Shown here piece by piece: positions 44,518 to 54,308 of a DNA stretch of 64,000 bases. This DNA comes from Sulfolobales archaeon (GTDB lineage: Archaea > Thermoproteota > Thermoprotei_A > Sulfolobales > NBVN01), in contig JANXEN010000001.1 of assembly GCA_025058345.1 (NCBI GenBank), forward strand, positions 223,358-287,357, written 5' to 3'. A model generated the notes under the pieces. That model was not told the origin of the DNA and did no database searches. It saw only the letters and a program-made list of their open reading frames with translations. The position numbers were made by a program, and so were the translations under genes. How positions within the stretch are numbered: the first letter of the stretch is position 1; each line of letters starts with the position of its first letter.

Positions 44518-45408
44518 TCAATTTTTAAGTAACTTAATTATGTAGTCCGCAATCTTCTCGCTAGGGTTGATGCCGGTAGCTGACATGAATCCAGACCACT
44601 GAGGAGCTGCATTAACTTCGAAGATTACGAAGCCGCCGTCGGTTTCGCCAATGTCAACACCTGCATAATGAAGTTTTAAGGTATTAACAGCCTTCAACGA
44701 CATATTAACTAACTCCTCACTCAGTCTCTCTATCTTCTCAGCCCGTGCCCCTTGAGCGATATTTGTCTTCCAACTACCGTCTGGCGCATATCTATAATAG
44801 CCACCTAAGACCTCATCCCCAACAACGAATACTCTGATATCCCTACCAGGTTTAGGTATGTATTTCTGTATGTAGACGGGTTGGCCATGAATTAACCATG
44901 TCTTAGCTATGGTGAAGACTAAGTCAGGGTCTGAAGTCCTTACAGCCCCGTACCCCATGCTACCCATCATGGGTTTTATCACTACATCTCCCCACTTCCT
45001 ACATATATCAACAGCTGTGAAAACTTCCTCAACGACAGCTGTAGGGGGGACATTAACACCTGCAGCTTTAAGAGCTAATATAGATGCGTATTTATCTCGG
45101 GCCTTCAGCATAGACTCTATAGGGTTAATTATTAAGGTTCCAGAAAGTTCGAGCTGCCTAATAATGTCTGCACGTCTGAAGACCTGCTCTAAGGTTGCTA
45201 TAAAGCCTAAACTCCTTATTAATAATGAATCCATGAAATCGCTGACCTCACTTCCATACATCACCTTAATTCCCTGCTCATCTATTACTGAAGCCAACTT
45301 CGAAATTCTTACGTAGAAACTTTCTACACCTCTCTTCATAAATGCAAGCATTAATTGTCTAGAACTTAGTGTTGGGACAGGTGAATCGTGTATTATACCT
45401 ACCCTCAC
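44518..45408 (-). CDS. ATP-grasp ligase, RimK/MptN-like
   Basis: 296 residues, typical RimK/LysX size. ATP-grasp signs: VVIKPMMGSMGYGAVRTSDPD (P-loop-like), PVYIQKYIPKPGRDIRVFVVGDEVLGGYYR, and the metal-binding FVIFEVNAAPQWSGFM. Neighbours beta-RFAP synthase and an MptE-like gene suggest it adds glutamate to a methanopterin-type pterin, as MptN does; RimK-type modification of another target remains possible. Start at GTG 45408. Confidence 0.8.
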   Translation of the reverse strand: MRVGIIHDSPVPTLSSRQLMLAFMKRGVESFYVRISKLASVIDEQGIKVMYGSEVSDFMDSLLIRSLGFIATLEQVFRRADIIRQLELSGTLIINPIESMLKARDKYASILALKAAGVNVPPTAVVEEVFTAVDICRKWGDVVIKPMMGSMGYGAVRTSDPDLVFTIAKTWLIHGQPVYIQKYIPKPGRDIRVFVVGDEVLGGYYRYAPDGSWKTNIAQGARAEKIERLSEELVNMSLKAVNTLKLHYAGVDIGETDGGFVIFEVNAAPQWSGFMSATGINPSEKIADYIIKLLKN

Positions 45409-45465
45409 AATCTAAACCTCCGCTTAAGTCTGTATCAAATCTTAATACGTAACTTAAATAGGTTC

Positions 45466-46428
45466 TTAACTGACCTTATGTATAAACACCTGATGTCCAA
45501 ACTTAGATGCGTTAGTTACCCAACATCTGATCTCTAACCCTCTCTTCTCAGCGTAACTAAGTAGGGAGGTCCTTACACTTAATGCCTTAACATAATTATC
45601 TACAAAGCCGTATATAGTAGGACCCCAACTACTTTGGCCAACACCTCTAGCACCCTCCCTCTCTAAATGTTTAGCTAAATCATCATTTAAGTCGTGAGCG
45701 AATATACCTCCTTGGTACTTACTGAAGTACTCACCAGTCAGCTGTTGTATTTTCGATAACGCCTTAGTAAAGTTATTGAAGTCTTTCAAACTAAGGGACG
45801 TTAAGAGCCCGACGAACTCCTTATACAGTGCCTCCTGCTTGGGAAACACATCAACCTCTTTAATAATGCCTACCTCCTCCTCCTCACTTAACCCGCTAAG
45901 ACCCTCAGGTAGCACTACGATTAAATACCAGTCTTCAGGCACCTCATAAAGGTGCAGCAATCTCGGATAGCTTAACGATTCGTCGCCGACTTTTAAGCCG
46001 CTATCAACGACTAAATTACCGTAGAGGAATGAGTAAATCCCAACACCCGAGATCTTCCTGCCTAGGAGGTTAGCTATATGGGCAGGGCTGAATTCAACAC
46101 CTAAGTAATGTGTGAGTGCTGAGTAAGTTGTAAGTAAAACTCTAGTCCTTGACCCCAACCCGACGTGATGTTTTATAAAACCGTCTACATCGATGTCGAC
46201 GTCATTAACTTTAAGTAACTTAGCAACAGTCTCTACCAACCCCTCACATAGTTTAGTTTTGCATTTAATTCGTAGACCCTGGCCACTACGGATAAAGACA
46301 GAAATGTAGGGTTCTTCAATAGAAATTCCTATAGAGCCGTAAACATATGGGTGGTCGTAGAATCTATAGAAACCTAGATGCAGTCTATATCCAGCTCTTA
46401 CCTCAACGGCACGGCCATTACTCCTCAT
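45466..46428 (-). CDS. mptG: Beta-ribofuranosylaminobenzene 5'-phosphate synthase (methanopterin pathway)
   Basis: 320 residues, GHMP-kinase fold. N-terminus VEVRAGYRLHLGFYRFYD; central HHVGLGSRTRVLLTTYSAL; C-terminal GVGQSSWGPTIYGFVDN and the final KFGHQVFI. It joins 4-aminobenzoate and PRPP in methanopterin synthesis. No large deletion relative to family length. 37 bases from the MptE-like gene and on the same strand, upstream of the ATP-grasp gene. Confidence 0.88.
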   Translation of the reverse strand: MRSNGRAVEVRAGYRLHLGFYRFYDHPYVYGSIGISIEEPYISVFIRSGQGLRIKCKTKLCEGLVETVAKLLKVNDVDIDVDGFIKHHVGLGSRTRVLLTTYSALTHYLGVEFSPAHIANLLGRKISGVGIYSFLYGNLVVDSGLKVGDESLSYPRLLHLYEVPEDWYLIVVLPEGLSGLSEEEEVGIIKEVDVFPKQEALYKEFVGLLTSLSLKDFNNFTKALSKIQQLTGEYFSKYQGGIFAHDLNDDLAKHLEREGARGVGQSSWGPTIYGFVDNYVKALSVRTSLLSYAEKRGLEIRCWVTNASKFGHQVFIHKVS

Positions 46429-46465
46429 ATCATTCCAACCCTAAACGGTTGATGGTTTGCAGAGC

Positions 46466-47164
46466 TTAAATATAGATAACGTTTAATATGTTAAGAAGTC
46501 TTTCAGCCCACTTGAACTTCCTTATCTTGGATGGTGTGCCGTATGAATCTAACTTCATCCATGGTTTTGAGTACCTACCTACGATTCCACTCCTTAAGTC
46601 AAATCCCACTAGATTAATAGTCTTTGCACCGAAGTAGTTCGCTAGGAAGGCAGCTCTATCACCGTCTGTAAATCCACCATAAATTCTTAACCTACCGTAC
46701 TGCGCGCATTGATTCGTACCTACGATATCGCCCTCAACGATCTTTACGTACTTCAACAACCTATCTACGTTATTCCCATGGGCGTGGATCACATATATCA
46801 GCTCACTGTACTTTAAATCATCTACGGTCAACCCATCTAAATCAGTAACTACTATATGTGGTGTATAACCTGCTTCGAAGCAGCATCTAATTGCACCGTC
46901 CGCAGCTATTAAAACATCAGGAACCCTATCAAGTAACTTAAGCCCTTCAATGCACTTTGAGCTTGCCCCAACAACGTAGACGTCCTTACCCTCTATTAAA
47001 TTCTTGATTCTTTTCTCAATTAGGTATATGTCTTCTACCTTGATTAACGTGTTTAGTGTCTGTGATGCGTAGTAGTCGTCTAAGTAGTTATATCCCATAT
47101 CAGCTCTGATTAAGTCGTAAATATACATCCACTTAAAGCTGTCTCTTAAATCACTACCAAACAT
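46466..47164 (-). CDS. mptE: 6-hydroxymethylpterin diphosphokinase MptE-like (DUF115)
   Basis: About 232 residues. The DUF115 core is VVGASSKCIEGLKLLDRVPDVLIAADGAIRCCFEAGYTPHIVVTDLDG, with GGFTDGDRAAFLANYFGAKTINLVGFDLR. It activates 6-hydroxymethyl-7,8-dihydropterin for methanopterin synthesis. The track's GTG at 47176 lies in a GGTGG ribosome site; the ATG at 47164 six bases downstream is favoured. Divergent from the DUF447 gene. Confidence 0.85.
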   Translation of the reverse strand: MFGSDLRDSFKWMYIYDLIRADMGYNYLDDYYASQTLNTLIKVEDIYLIEKRIKNLIEGKDVYVVGASSKCIEGLKLLDRVPDVLIAADGAIRCCFEAGYTPHIVVTDLDGLTVDDLKYSELIYVIHAHGNNVDRLLKYVKIVEGDIVGTNQCAQYGRLRIYGGFTDGDRAAFLANYFGAKTINLVGFDLRSGIVGRYSKPWMKLDSYGTPSKIRKFKWAERLLNILNVIYI

Positions 47165-47250
47165 CTCTTCCACCACAGCATCATTAATAAAATTAAAGTA
47201 TCTTTATATACGGCAATACTTCTGTGTAAATAGAGTATACGGTGCCGGTA

Positions 47251-47901
47251 ATGCATGAGGCATGTAAAGAGTTAAGGAGCTATCTAAGGTACGGCCACCA
47301 CGAATGCATAGTAACTACTGTAAACGGTGGGGGGGAAGTTAATGCGGCACCTATGGGCGTTGAATTCGTTAATAATCTAATTATCTTAAAACCATACATA
47401 GATACTAGGACATACTCCAATATATTAGATGTTGGGGAAGTCACACTAAATATTACAAGTGACTCCCTCCTATACTACTACGCTTTATTCAAACCCGGTG
47501 AAATTAGGTACGGAAGTTCTAAACGAGTTAGACCTCTTAGGATTTTAGGGAACGTAGATATGTACGTAGAGGCTGTTGTTGATAGTATAAGTAAACATGA
47601 TGGGAAGGTTGCGACAGTTTCGTTACGACCCATACTTTGTTATATGGGCTGCGGGAGTAGGTTAGCCTACAGTAGAGCCAACTCGCTGCTGATTGAAGCA
47701 TTAATTCACTACACTAAGTTAAATCCCCTTATCAATGAGGGTAAGTTCGAAGAAGTTGAGAATAGGTATGAAGCAATCAAGGAAGTGTATCATGTAGTGC
47801 TGAAAGTTGGAAACGACGAGCTTAAGAAGATAATTACAGATGTTATGCTTAGGAGTTCAGACATAATTAAAGCGGTTGCTGCCGGCGTGTCAGCTATGTA
47901 A
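47251..47901 (+). CDS. DUF447 flavoprotein-like protein of the pterin cluster
   Basis: About 216 residues. The start (RSYLRYGHHECIVTTVNGGGEVNAAPMGVEF) follows the FMN-binding split-barrel-like DUF447 family, often linked to methanopterin biosynthesis genes. ATG 47251 with GGTG just upstream is preferred over GTG 47242. Divergent from mptE with a TATA-like ctttatatac between. Exact step is not established for this family. Confidence 0.75.
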   Translation: MHEACKELRSYLRYGHHECIVTTVNGGGEVNAAPMGVEFVNNLIILKPYIDTRTYSNILDVGEVTLNITSDSLLYYYALFKPGEIRYGSSKRVRPLRILGNVDMYVEAVVDSISKHDGKVATVSLRPILCYMGCGSRLAYSRANSLLIEALIHYTKLNPLINEGKFEEVENRYEAIKEVYHVVLKVGNDELKKIITDVMLRSSDIIKAVAAGVSAM

Positions 47902-47911
47902 GGTAATTATT

Positions 47912-49612
47912 ATGAAATACCTCATTTTAGGTTTCTTAGTAGGTCTTTTAATGGGTTTTATAGATACTTACGGATATGCGGTAACTGGGTATACAACAGC
48001 TGAGTTATCACCTGTAACCTCGTCCATACTGATATACGCGTTGCATCTAGTTATATTTAGGAGGAAAATCCCCCTACTGGAACACTTCCTAGCTACTTTA
48101 ATAGCGACTGGTTTTTCCTTAACGACTACCATAACTTCAGGTATGTACGTCACCTATACGATGCTTTCCAGAGTTTCAGATCCGAAGTCGATAGGTCTCC
48201 CGCACTGGACATACTTTAAAGGCTTCATAGACCTCAACACTTTACTGTTTTACTTATTCGCGACTTCTGTGACTGTTTCCGGTGTCTTAATAGCCTACGC
48301 GTTCCATAGACACTTCATTGAGAGGGAGAAGCTACCTTTCCCAATAGGTATAGCACTAACCCTAACTGTTTCTGTAGTAAGGTTATTGAAATCTAAGAAT
48401 GTGGTGATCCCGATACTAATCGGTTTTACTTTAGAGTTAATGTTCTTAACGATATCGCCTTCATCCATAGATTTAACACCTATGATTCAGACGGTGTTTC
48501 CCGGCACATCACTAGCCTTATCGTTAGATGTCATGGTCTTCTTAATTGCGCTTCTAATACCTCTAAACACATCACTAGGTGTTGGGTTAGGTAACGCTGT
48601 AATGTACACTCTTATAACATCCTATCTAGTTTACTTAGGTTTATATAGTCCATTACCAGCTATTACTGCTCAGGAATTAGCTGTCTCAGTGTCTCCACTT
48701 ACAGCATCAATCCTAGTAGGCTCTATAATTTCAGCAACTACGTTCTACATGGTTCAGGAACGTAAGTTATATACATCAACAATTAAGTATTTAATTATGG
48801 CGAAGTACGAGCTTAAGAGACTGGCGGTAGCAGTCATTATACTGTCATCAACCTTAATCCCCCCCATTATGGTTAGTCCATACATGCTTAACCCAATAAC
48901 AATTTTAGTAGCTATTCTCTTAGTCCCCCTCTACATATTCATAACGTTAATGACTGTACGAGCTACGGGTGAAACAGGGACAACATCTCAATCTACATTG
49001 CCGTTAATAACTTTAACTCTATTTAGTTCTGGATATAGGGGAGCGGCTCCATACATATTCTTAGATCCGTATACTGGTGTGCCAATGCCTCAATTCGTAG
49101 CTGGTACCTCTACAGCTATGTCTAAGTCTGCTAAGCTACTGGGGGTTGATGTAGAGCTCACTTCATACCTCCTAGCTATTTCTATGTTGGTGAGCGCACC
49201 AATAACTTTGATGTATGGGCACCTACTTCTAAGTATATACGGGGTTGAGTCCACTAAGTTTAACTTAATACGTTGGTTGCCTACCGTTACTTGGATGAAG
49301 TCAATATATTCCGGTGATTTAAGTGCGTTCTACTTTGAGGGGGTTTTAATAGGTATCATCGTCTCATTATCGTTTGTACTTCTTACAAGGTTCACTAAGT
49401 TAGGTATATCGATCTTCTCGATAATGTTGGGGATAACTTTAACTCCTGATGTAGCATTGCTCTTCATAACAGCTAGCTTAATCAAATATCTAGCCCTTAG
49501 ACTCGGTAGTGAGGTATACGAATATCTACTAGTTAACGTTTCATTAGCGCTTGCAGGATGCGGCCTTGCAGTAGCTACGTATACGATGCTTTCATTTATG
49601 TCGGTGGTTTAA
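47912..49612 (+). CDS. OPT-family-like membrane transporter
   Basis: 566 residues, some 13-15 membrane helices. The conserved loop TGETGTTSQSTLPLITLTLFSSGYRGAAPYIFLDPYTGVPMPQ and the ending block LAISMLVSAPITLMYG resemble oligopeptide/metal-chelate OPT transporters. ATG at 47912 (MKYLILGFLVG) has AAGGTAATT upstream. Substrate unknown. The next gene's TTG is one base after the stop, so it is in one unit with the ABC-type genes. Confidence 0.65.
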   Translation: MKYLILGFLVGLLMGFIDTYGYAVTGYTTAELSPVTSSILIYALHLVIFRRKIPLLEHFLATLIATGFSLTTTITSGMYVTYTMLSRVSDPKSIGLPHWTYFKGFIDLNTLLFYLFATSVTVSGVLIAYAFHRHFIEREKLPFPIGIALTLTVSVVRLLKSKNVVIPILIGFTLELMFLTISPSSIDLTPMIQTVFPGTSLALSLDVMVFLIALLIPLNTSLGVGLGNAVMYTLITSYLVYLGLYSPLPAITAQELAVSVSPLTASILVGSIISATTFYMVQERKLYTSTIKYLIMAKYELKRLAVAVIILSSTLIPPIMVSPYMLNPITILVAILLVPLYIFITLMTVRATGETGTTSQSTLPLITLTLFSSGYRGAAPYIFLDPYTGVPMPQFVAGTSTAMSKSAKLLGVDVELTSYLLAISMLVSAPITLMYGHLLLSIYGVESTKFNLIRWLPTVTWMKSIYSGDLSAFYFEGVLIGIIVSLSFVLLTRFTKLGISIFSIMLGITLTPDVALLFITASLIKYLALRLGSEVYEYLLVNVSLALAGCGLAVATYTMLSFMSVV

Positions 49613-49613
49613 A

Positions 49614-51203
49614 TTGCTTGAAATCGTTATGGTATCGATTTACGTCGCAGTTCTTATGTTCTCTGCAATCCATGTAGTTAAGTCTTTTAGGTCATCCCAC
49701 CACGAATTGAGGGAAGAAATTACCGAGCTCCGTAAAGATATTTCCTCAAGAATAATTGTCACGTATAAAGTAATTGCTGGATTTATCCGCTCCCCAATAC
49801 TACTCATAGCCCTGTTTATGCTGCCAGCATGTATGGTTCTATCAGCTATATCGACCCAATATAGTTTATCAGTAACTTCTAGAGATGTCGGCAGTACAGG
49901 GATTTACGCACTCTACATACGGTTTAAGACGCCTATATCGGTTAGCGAACTTGAGCAAAACCTAAATGAGATTGGAGGTATGGCAGACCTCTACGTAAGA
50001 TACATCTTCGATAGTAGGATCGAATTAATCCTTGATGATGAGAAATTACCCATATACGCGTTGGTCGGCATCCCTCCCAACAAATCAAATAAACTACTAG
50101 GGGGGTTACAATTAAATGACCGCATGTTAGTCTTAGGCACTACGAAGTCCTATAACTTAACGGTAAGGTTGTTTGGCGATGAGCATTCTTTAGTTTCATT
50201 AAATCCGGAAATTATTGAAAGAGCATCAATATTTTACGGTACCCCCCTACTACCTGTTGAGGCTTACCTAGGAACTAAGCCGGTAACCCCTCCATCGGAT
50301 AAAGTTATTATAACAACTACCTTAACAGCTTCAAAACTTATCGGCTACCTCGAGCCAGTCATTACGGACGTAACTGTTGAGTTCGGTGAGGGTGGATTAG
50401 AGGGTGTAAACGTTACAAGGATTTCTGAGTTGATAAAGAGGTATAACGGCGTTGCCATGATTCTTAGAAACAACGTTTTGGAGACGTTAAGCGGTTACGG
50501 ATTACCTACAACCGAATCATTAATTTCTGCGTTGATATCTGCACTTATTTCATCCATAATTTTATTAGTTACATTTATAGCGTTGCAGCCTAGGGTTAGA
50601 CTCATATACAGTAGGTTAGGTGCTGTAGGACTACAGCCTTGGAACCTAACTACTATGTTAACAATTTTTGTTGGAGTGTTGGTATTGGTTATCGGTACGG
50701 TATCTCTCGCATTAATTCATCATGTATTCGGCATATACTCAGCTTTAAACTCCTTTATAACCTTTTCAATATCGACTTTAATTGTTGTATTACTTATAAA
50801 TAAGAAGGTATTCAACGTAAGTATTGTTGAAGTAGTTCCCACACCGGCATCAACGAAGTTCAACCTAATAATTAAAGGTAGAGACATGTGTAAAATCCTC
50901 CAGCACTTGTCTGAATTATTGAGGGGTGAAGAGTTTTTCGAGCTCAGAGATCTGGACATGCGGTGTGAGGCTTCTGGAGGTTTCCTACATGCATCCTGCA
51001 GGTTTAGAGCTTCTTGGGGTATAGGTGTTGATTTAGACGTCTTTACCGGTTTAAGCGGTGATGGGAACGTAGAACTCTCATTCAATATATCCGTGTGGAG
51101 TATTGAGGAGTTATCTACGAGTCAGCTTGAGAGCATTCTAAGGCTTTTTGAGTCTAAGTTATTAGGTGGTCTTGAGGTATGGGTGTTGAGCCAGGCTGCT
51201 TAA
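49614..51203 (+). CDS. MacB/FtsX-like ABC transporter permease with extracellular domain
   Basis: 529 residues, start TTG 49614. First membrane helices near 5-20 and 62-82 (ILLIALFMLPACMVLSA), a large outside domain with N-x-T sites, then three helices near 315-405 (ALISALISSIILLVTFIAL, TMLTIFVGVLVLVIGTVSLAL, SFITFSISTLIVVLL) of the FtsX type. A C-terminal cytosolic domain follows. It likely pairs with the ATPase at 51710. Family identity is inferred from topology and neighbours. Confidence 0.6.
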   Translation: MLEIVMVSIYVAVLMFSAIHVVKSFRSSHHELREEITELRKDISSRIIVTYKVIAGFIRSPILLIALFMLPACMVLSAISTQYSLSVTSRDVGSTGIYALYIRFKTPISVSELEQNLNEIGGMADLYVRYIFDSRIELILDDEKLPIYALVGIPPNKSNKLLGGLQLNDRMLVLGTTKSYNLTVRLFGDEHSLVSLNPEIIERASIFYGTPLLPVEAYLGTKPVTPPSDKVIITTTLTASKLIGYLEPVITDVTVEFGEGGLEGVNVTRISELIKRYNGVAMILRNNVLETLSGYGLPTTESLISALISALISSIILLVTFIALQPRVRLIYSRLGAVGLQPWNLTTMLTIFVGVLVLVIGTVSLALIHHVFGIYSALNSFITFSISTLIVVLLINKKVFNVSIVEVVPTPASTKFNLIIKGRDMCKILQHLSELLRGEEFFELRDLDMRCEASGGFLHASCRFRASWGIGVDLDVFTGLSGDGNVELSFNISVWSIEELSTSQLESILRLFESKLLGGLEVWVLSQAA

Positions 51204-51604
51204 TAGCTTTTAAAATCCTCTACAGAGGTAAGGGGGTCTACATACTATCTATAATATCTACATTACTCCTCTACTACTCTGTATTTATTAAGCATCCTAA
51301 GATCCTTGATACGCTTATCATCATAAGCGCTTTAAACGTAGCGACTGCAATTCTATCGGATTCCGACAGCCATAACACGGTATTTTACGCCTTAAGGATA
51401 TCAGGCGCTAAACCATCAACAGTTATGGCATACGTAATTACGGCGTCACTCACAACATCATTCATAGGTTTAATACCGGTCGTTGCTAAGGCTGAACTTA
51501 TTAAGTCGTTAATAGCATTATCCATTAACTTTACTGCAGCTACCCTCATCCTATACCCCACCTACTTAAGGATTAAAAAACGCCTTACCTCCGCCGTTAC
51601 TTAG
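51179..51604 (+). CDS. Membrane protein of the ABC-type unit
   Basis: 141 residues, about four membrane segments (GVYILSIISTLLLYYSVFI; LIIISALNVATAIL; VMAYVITASLTTSFIGLIPVV; FTAATLILYPTYL). The ATG at 51179 overlaps the permease end by 25 bases, with GGTGG upstream. Could be a second, half-size permease. No family recognised. Confidence 0.6.
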   Translation: MGVEPGCLIAFKILYRGKGVYILSIISTLLLYYSVFIKHPKILDTLIIISALNVATAILSDSDSHNTVFYALRISGAKPSTVMAYVITASLTTSFIGLIPVVAKAELIKSLIALSINFTAATLILYPTYLRIKKRLTSAVT

Positions 51605-51709
51605 TTTTAAGCGTTGGAAGTGACTGGGGTTGATATCTCTCTACATCATAAGTAACAACATATTAAGGTGTTTATACCATATGTTTTCTGGAATTAAGGC
51701 GTTTAGGAA

Positions 51710-52402
51710 ATGTATGAAATATCGGTATTATTGAGGGATGTGTGGAAGAGTTACAAGTTTGGGAGCGAGCTAACTACCGTCCTCAGAAACGTTAACGCTG
51801 CTTTTAAGAAAGGCGAAATGATAGGTATTCACGGCCCCAGCGGCTCAGGTAAAACTACATTACTCAGAATAATTGCAGGACTTGAAAGACCTGATAGAGG
51901 TGATGTAATAATAAGCGGATACAATCTAAATTTACTTGATGAAGTAGGTCTCTCAATGATCAGAAATTCAATAGTTAGTTACATCCCTCAAGACTACGGA
52001 TTAGTTGATACGTTAACTGTTTTTGAAAACATAGAAATTCCATTACTTATTTCCGGGGTTGACAAAGTAAGCAGGGTAAAAAGCGTTTCAGAAGTAATTC
52101 AGTATATGGGTTTGAAAGGTAAGGAGAATTTAACACCTTCACACCTAAGCGGCGGCGAGAGACAGAGAGTAGCTATTGCTAGGGCATTAGTAACTACACC
52201 ATCTGTACTTCTGGCAGATGAACCGACGGCAAATCTAGATTGGAGTAACGCTATAAAGGTGATGGAACTCTTCAGAAACGTTAGGAAGGACTTCAATACA
52301 ACTATAGTTATAGTAACACATGACCCAAGGGTGCTTGAGTTTGTGGACAGATCCTTAAATATGGTTGAAGGCACATTAAAGGAAATCACTCCGAAAACCT
52401 AA
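51710..52402 (+). CDS. ABC transporter ATP-binding protein (MacB/LolD type)
   Basis: 230 residues. Walker A GPSGSGKTTLLRI near residue 44, Q-loop IPQDYGLV, signature LSGGERQRVAIARAL, Walker B VLLADEPTANLD, H-loop IVIVTHDPRV. Size and sequence type match exporters of the MacB/LolD/FtsE group, so the OPT-plus-permease genes upstream probably form a membrane complex with it. ATG 51710; a promoter-like region of 105 bases separates it from the small membrane gene. Confidence 0.9.
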   Translation: MYEISVLLRDVWKSYKFGSELTTVLRNVNAAFKKGEMIGIHGPSGSGKTTLLRIIAGLERPDRGDVIISGYNLNLLDEVGLSMIRNSIVSYIPQDYGLVDTLTVFENIEIPLLISGVDKVSRVKSVSEVIQYMGLKGKENLTPSHLSGGERQRVAIARALVTTPSVLLADEPTANLDWSNAIKVMELFRNVRKDFNTTIVIVTHDPRVLEFVDRSLNMVEGTLKEITPKT

Positions 52403-52554
52403 AATTCAATAATAAGTTTTATGATTTTCATATGATAGAAATTCAATAATTTATACTAATAAATATTTATAATTTAATCCAACTCAAGTGTAAACATATT
52501 TTCACATCAAGATTTTTAAACTCAGCCCCACGATAGTTGGTTGATGGTGTTATT
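52402..52554 (+). promoter_or_regulatory. Promoter region of the first Nramp-related gene, with direct repeats
   Basis: Very A/T-rich. The 12-base direct repeat aaattcaataat occurs at 52402 and 52439, with the palindrome tcatatga (52428-52435) between. Nearer to the gene, gatttttaaac (about 35 bases before ATG 52555) is a likely TATA box. The pattern suggests an operator upstream of the transporter, not tested. Confidence 0.45.
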
Positions 52555-54057
52555 ATGGCTAAGGAATCTAAAGAATACTTCCGTTTAGGTGAGGGTCCTG
52601 CTTTAGAGGTTGTTGAGAAGTTACCTACGCCTGAGGAAGTGTTTAAGGTACCTAAGTTAAGTGGTTGGAAGCTATTCGCCACTATATTAGGCCCATCATT
52701 TATGGCCTTAGGCGGTGCTTTAGGATCTGGAGAGTGGATTATGGGGCCATCAGTAGCTGCTCGTTACGGCCTATACCTCTTCTGGCTTGTTTGGGTTGGT
52801 GTAGTACTTCAAACTATATATAACATCGCATTTGCTAGGATTACAGTGCTTATCGGTGAGCCAGCATTAGTTTACATGGCTAGAAGTAAGCCTAGGTGGT
52901 TCTGGATACCTTTCCTAGCATTTGTGTTGTTTGCTGCTGCTGCATGGCCTGGCTGGGCTTCAGGAGCTGCTACAGCATTAGCGGTCTTCATATTAGGTAG
53001 GTTACCGACTGCCGCTGAGGCTGGATTTGTAACGCTTCTAGGTGCTATACTCTTCATAATATGTGTCTTAGTGGTTTCAGTTGGAGGTAAGATAGCTTCA
53101 ACGCTTGAGGCAGTCTTCAGATTTAAAGTCCTATTCGTTACGTTCGCAGTGTTTGTAATATCTTTAATGATTAGTAAGCCTGCGATATGGGGTGAGCTAG
53201 CAGTAGGCTTTGCTAGCATTGGATATATGCCTAGGGGTATCGACGTCTACCTGTTAGGTGGTTGGTGGGGTTATATCGGGTGGGCTTCAGCAATTAACTA
53301 CCTACTCACCAACTACTACAGAGATAAGGGTTATGGTATGGGTCACTTAGTTGGCTACATACCGGCAATGATAGGTGGTAAGAAGATAGCGTTATCTGCC
53401 GTAGGTAAGATGTTTAAATTCACTCCTGAGAACTTAGCTACTTGGAAGCGTTGGGAGAGGCTAGTCATCTGGGATCAGTGGCTTATCTACGCTACCTTCG
53501 GTATAGTAGGTATGACTTTACCGTCAGTAATGGTTAGGAACGTAGTACCTTTAGGTACTACACTGCCTGCTTGGGGTATCGCTGCACACACAGCTAACCA
53601 ATTTGGCGCTATGTGGGGTCCATTCGGCTTCTACTTCATAACATTCATAGGCCTCATAACGCTGTGGGGCACACAGCTACAGTGGGTAGATATGCTAACT
53701 AGGAACATGACTGACTTACTGTGGAGTACTTCCGAACGTGTTAGGAAGTGGGCTAAAGGCGATGTTAGAAGGATTTACTACTCGTTCCTAGTGGTTTACG
53801 TAGCTTTTGCTATCTGGGTCTTCGGTACTTTCATAGCTACCGGTACTGCACCACTCATAATTCTACTACTATCAGCTAACATAGCTAACTTCGCCGGCTT
53901 CTTTGCCTGGTACCTACTTTGGGATATTGACAGAAAGTTACCTAAGGAATTAAGACTTAGATGGTACTACTGGCCGCCAATCCTACTATTCTGTGCAATG
54001 TGCTGCTTCTTCTTCATAGTGATGGTGTTAGGACAGCTCGGTATAAGAATACTCTAA
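52555..54057 (+). CDS. Nramp-related membrane transporter, copy 1
   Basis: About 500 residues with about 11 membrane helices. The N-terminal FRLGEGPALEVVEKLPTPEEVFKVPKLSG is soluble; the first helix carries ALGGALGSGEWIMGP, and this family of Nramp relatives shares GSGEW-type and GEPALVY motifs. The DPGN metal motif of canonical Nramp is not visible, so the substrate may not be a metal. ATG 52555 with GGTGTTATT. Paralogous to the gene at 54309. Confidence 0.7.
   Translation: MAKESKEYFRLGEGPALEVVEKLPTPEEVFKVPKLSGWKLFATILGPSFMALGGALGSGEWIMGPSVAARYGLYLFWLVWVGVVLQTIYNIAFARITVLIGEPALVYMARSKPRWFWIPFLAFVLFAAAAWPGWASGAATALAVFILGRLPTAAEAGFVTLLGAILFIICVLVVSVGGKIASTLEAVFRFKVLFVTFAVFVISLMISKPAIWGELAVGFASIGYMPRGIDVYLLGGWWGYIGWASAINYLLTNYYRDKGYGMGHLVGYIPAMIGGKKIALSAVGKMFKFTPENLATWKRWERLVIWDQWLIYATFGIVGMTLPSVMVRNVVPLGTTLPAWGIAAHTANQFGAMWGPFGFYFITFIGLITLWGTQLQWVDMLTRNMTDLLWSTSERVRKWAKGDVRRIYYSFLVVYVAFAIWVFGTFIATGTAPLIILLLSANIANFAGFFAWYLLWDIDRKLPKELRLRWYYWPPILLFCAMCCFFFIVMVLGQLGIRIL
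52578..52682 (+). repeat. Perfect 105-base direct repeat, copy 1
   Basis: Bases 52578-52682 are identical to 54326-54430. They encode the shared N-terminus of the two transporters. Confidence 0.95.
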
Positions 54058-54308
54058 CAAATGCGATATAACGTCATCACAAAACACTACCTATATTTTT
54101 TCAACAGCTTCTCACTTCTGAAGGTCTTAAAACCTATATAACCTTAGTTACTACGTGCTTTAAGCCTCCTTAGATTATGTATGAAATCCCACTTTTGCAG
54201 TAATTTTATAACAATTCATTATGATATTTGCATCAACAACTTACTATAGAAGGTAATCATTAATATTTATAAATATTCTTACCTACAATTATATTTGGTG
54301 TAGTTATT
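54058..54308 (+). promoter_or_regulatory. A/T-rich intergenic region before the second Nramp-related gene
   Basis: 251 bases without a gene. A likely TATA box ttaatatttataaatattc is about 40 bases before the GTG start, related to the aataaatatttataattt upstream of copy 1. No RNA gene or repeat beyond this was recognised. Confidence 0.4.

Noticed and set aside
54058-54308. Insertion sequence or mobile element between the duplicated transporters
   Set aside because: No transposase, no terminal inverted repeats; only A/T-rich promoter-like DNA.
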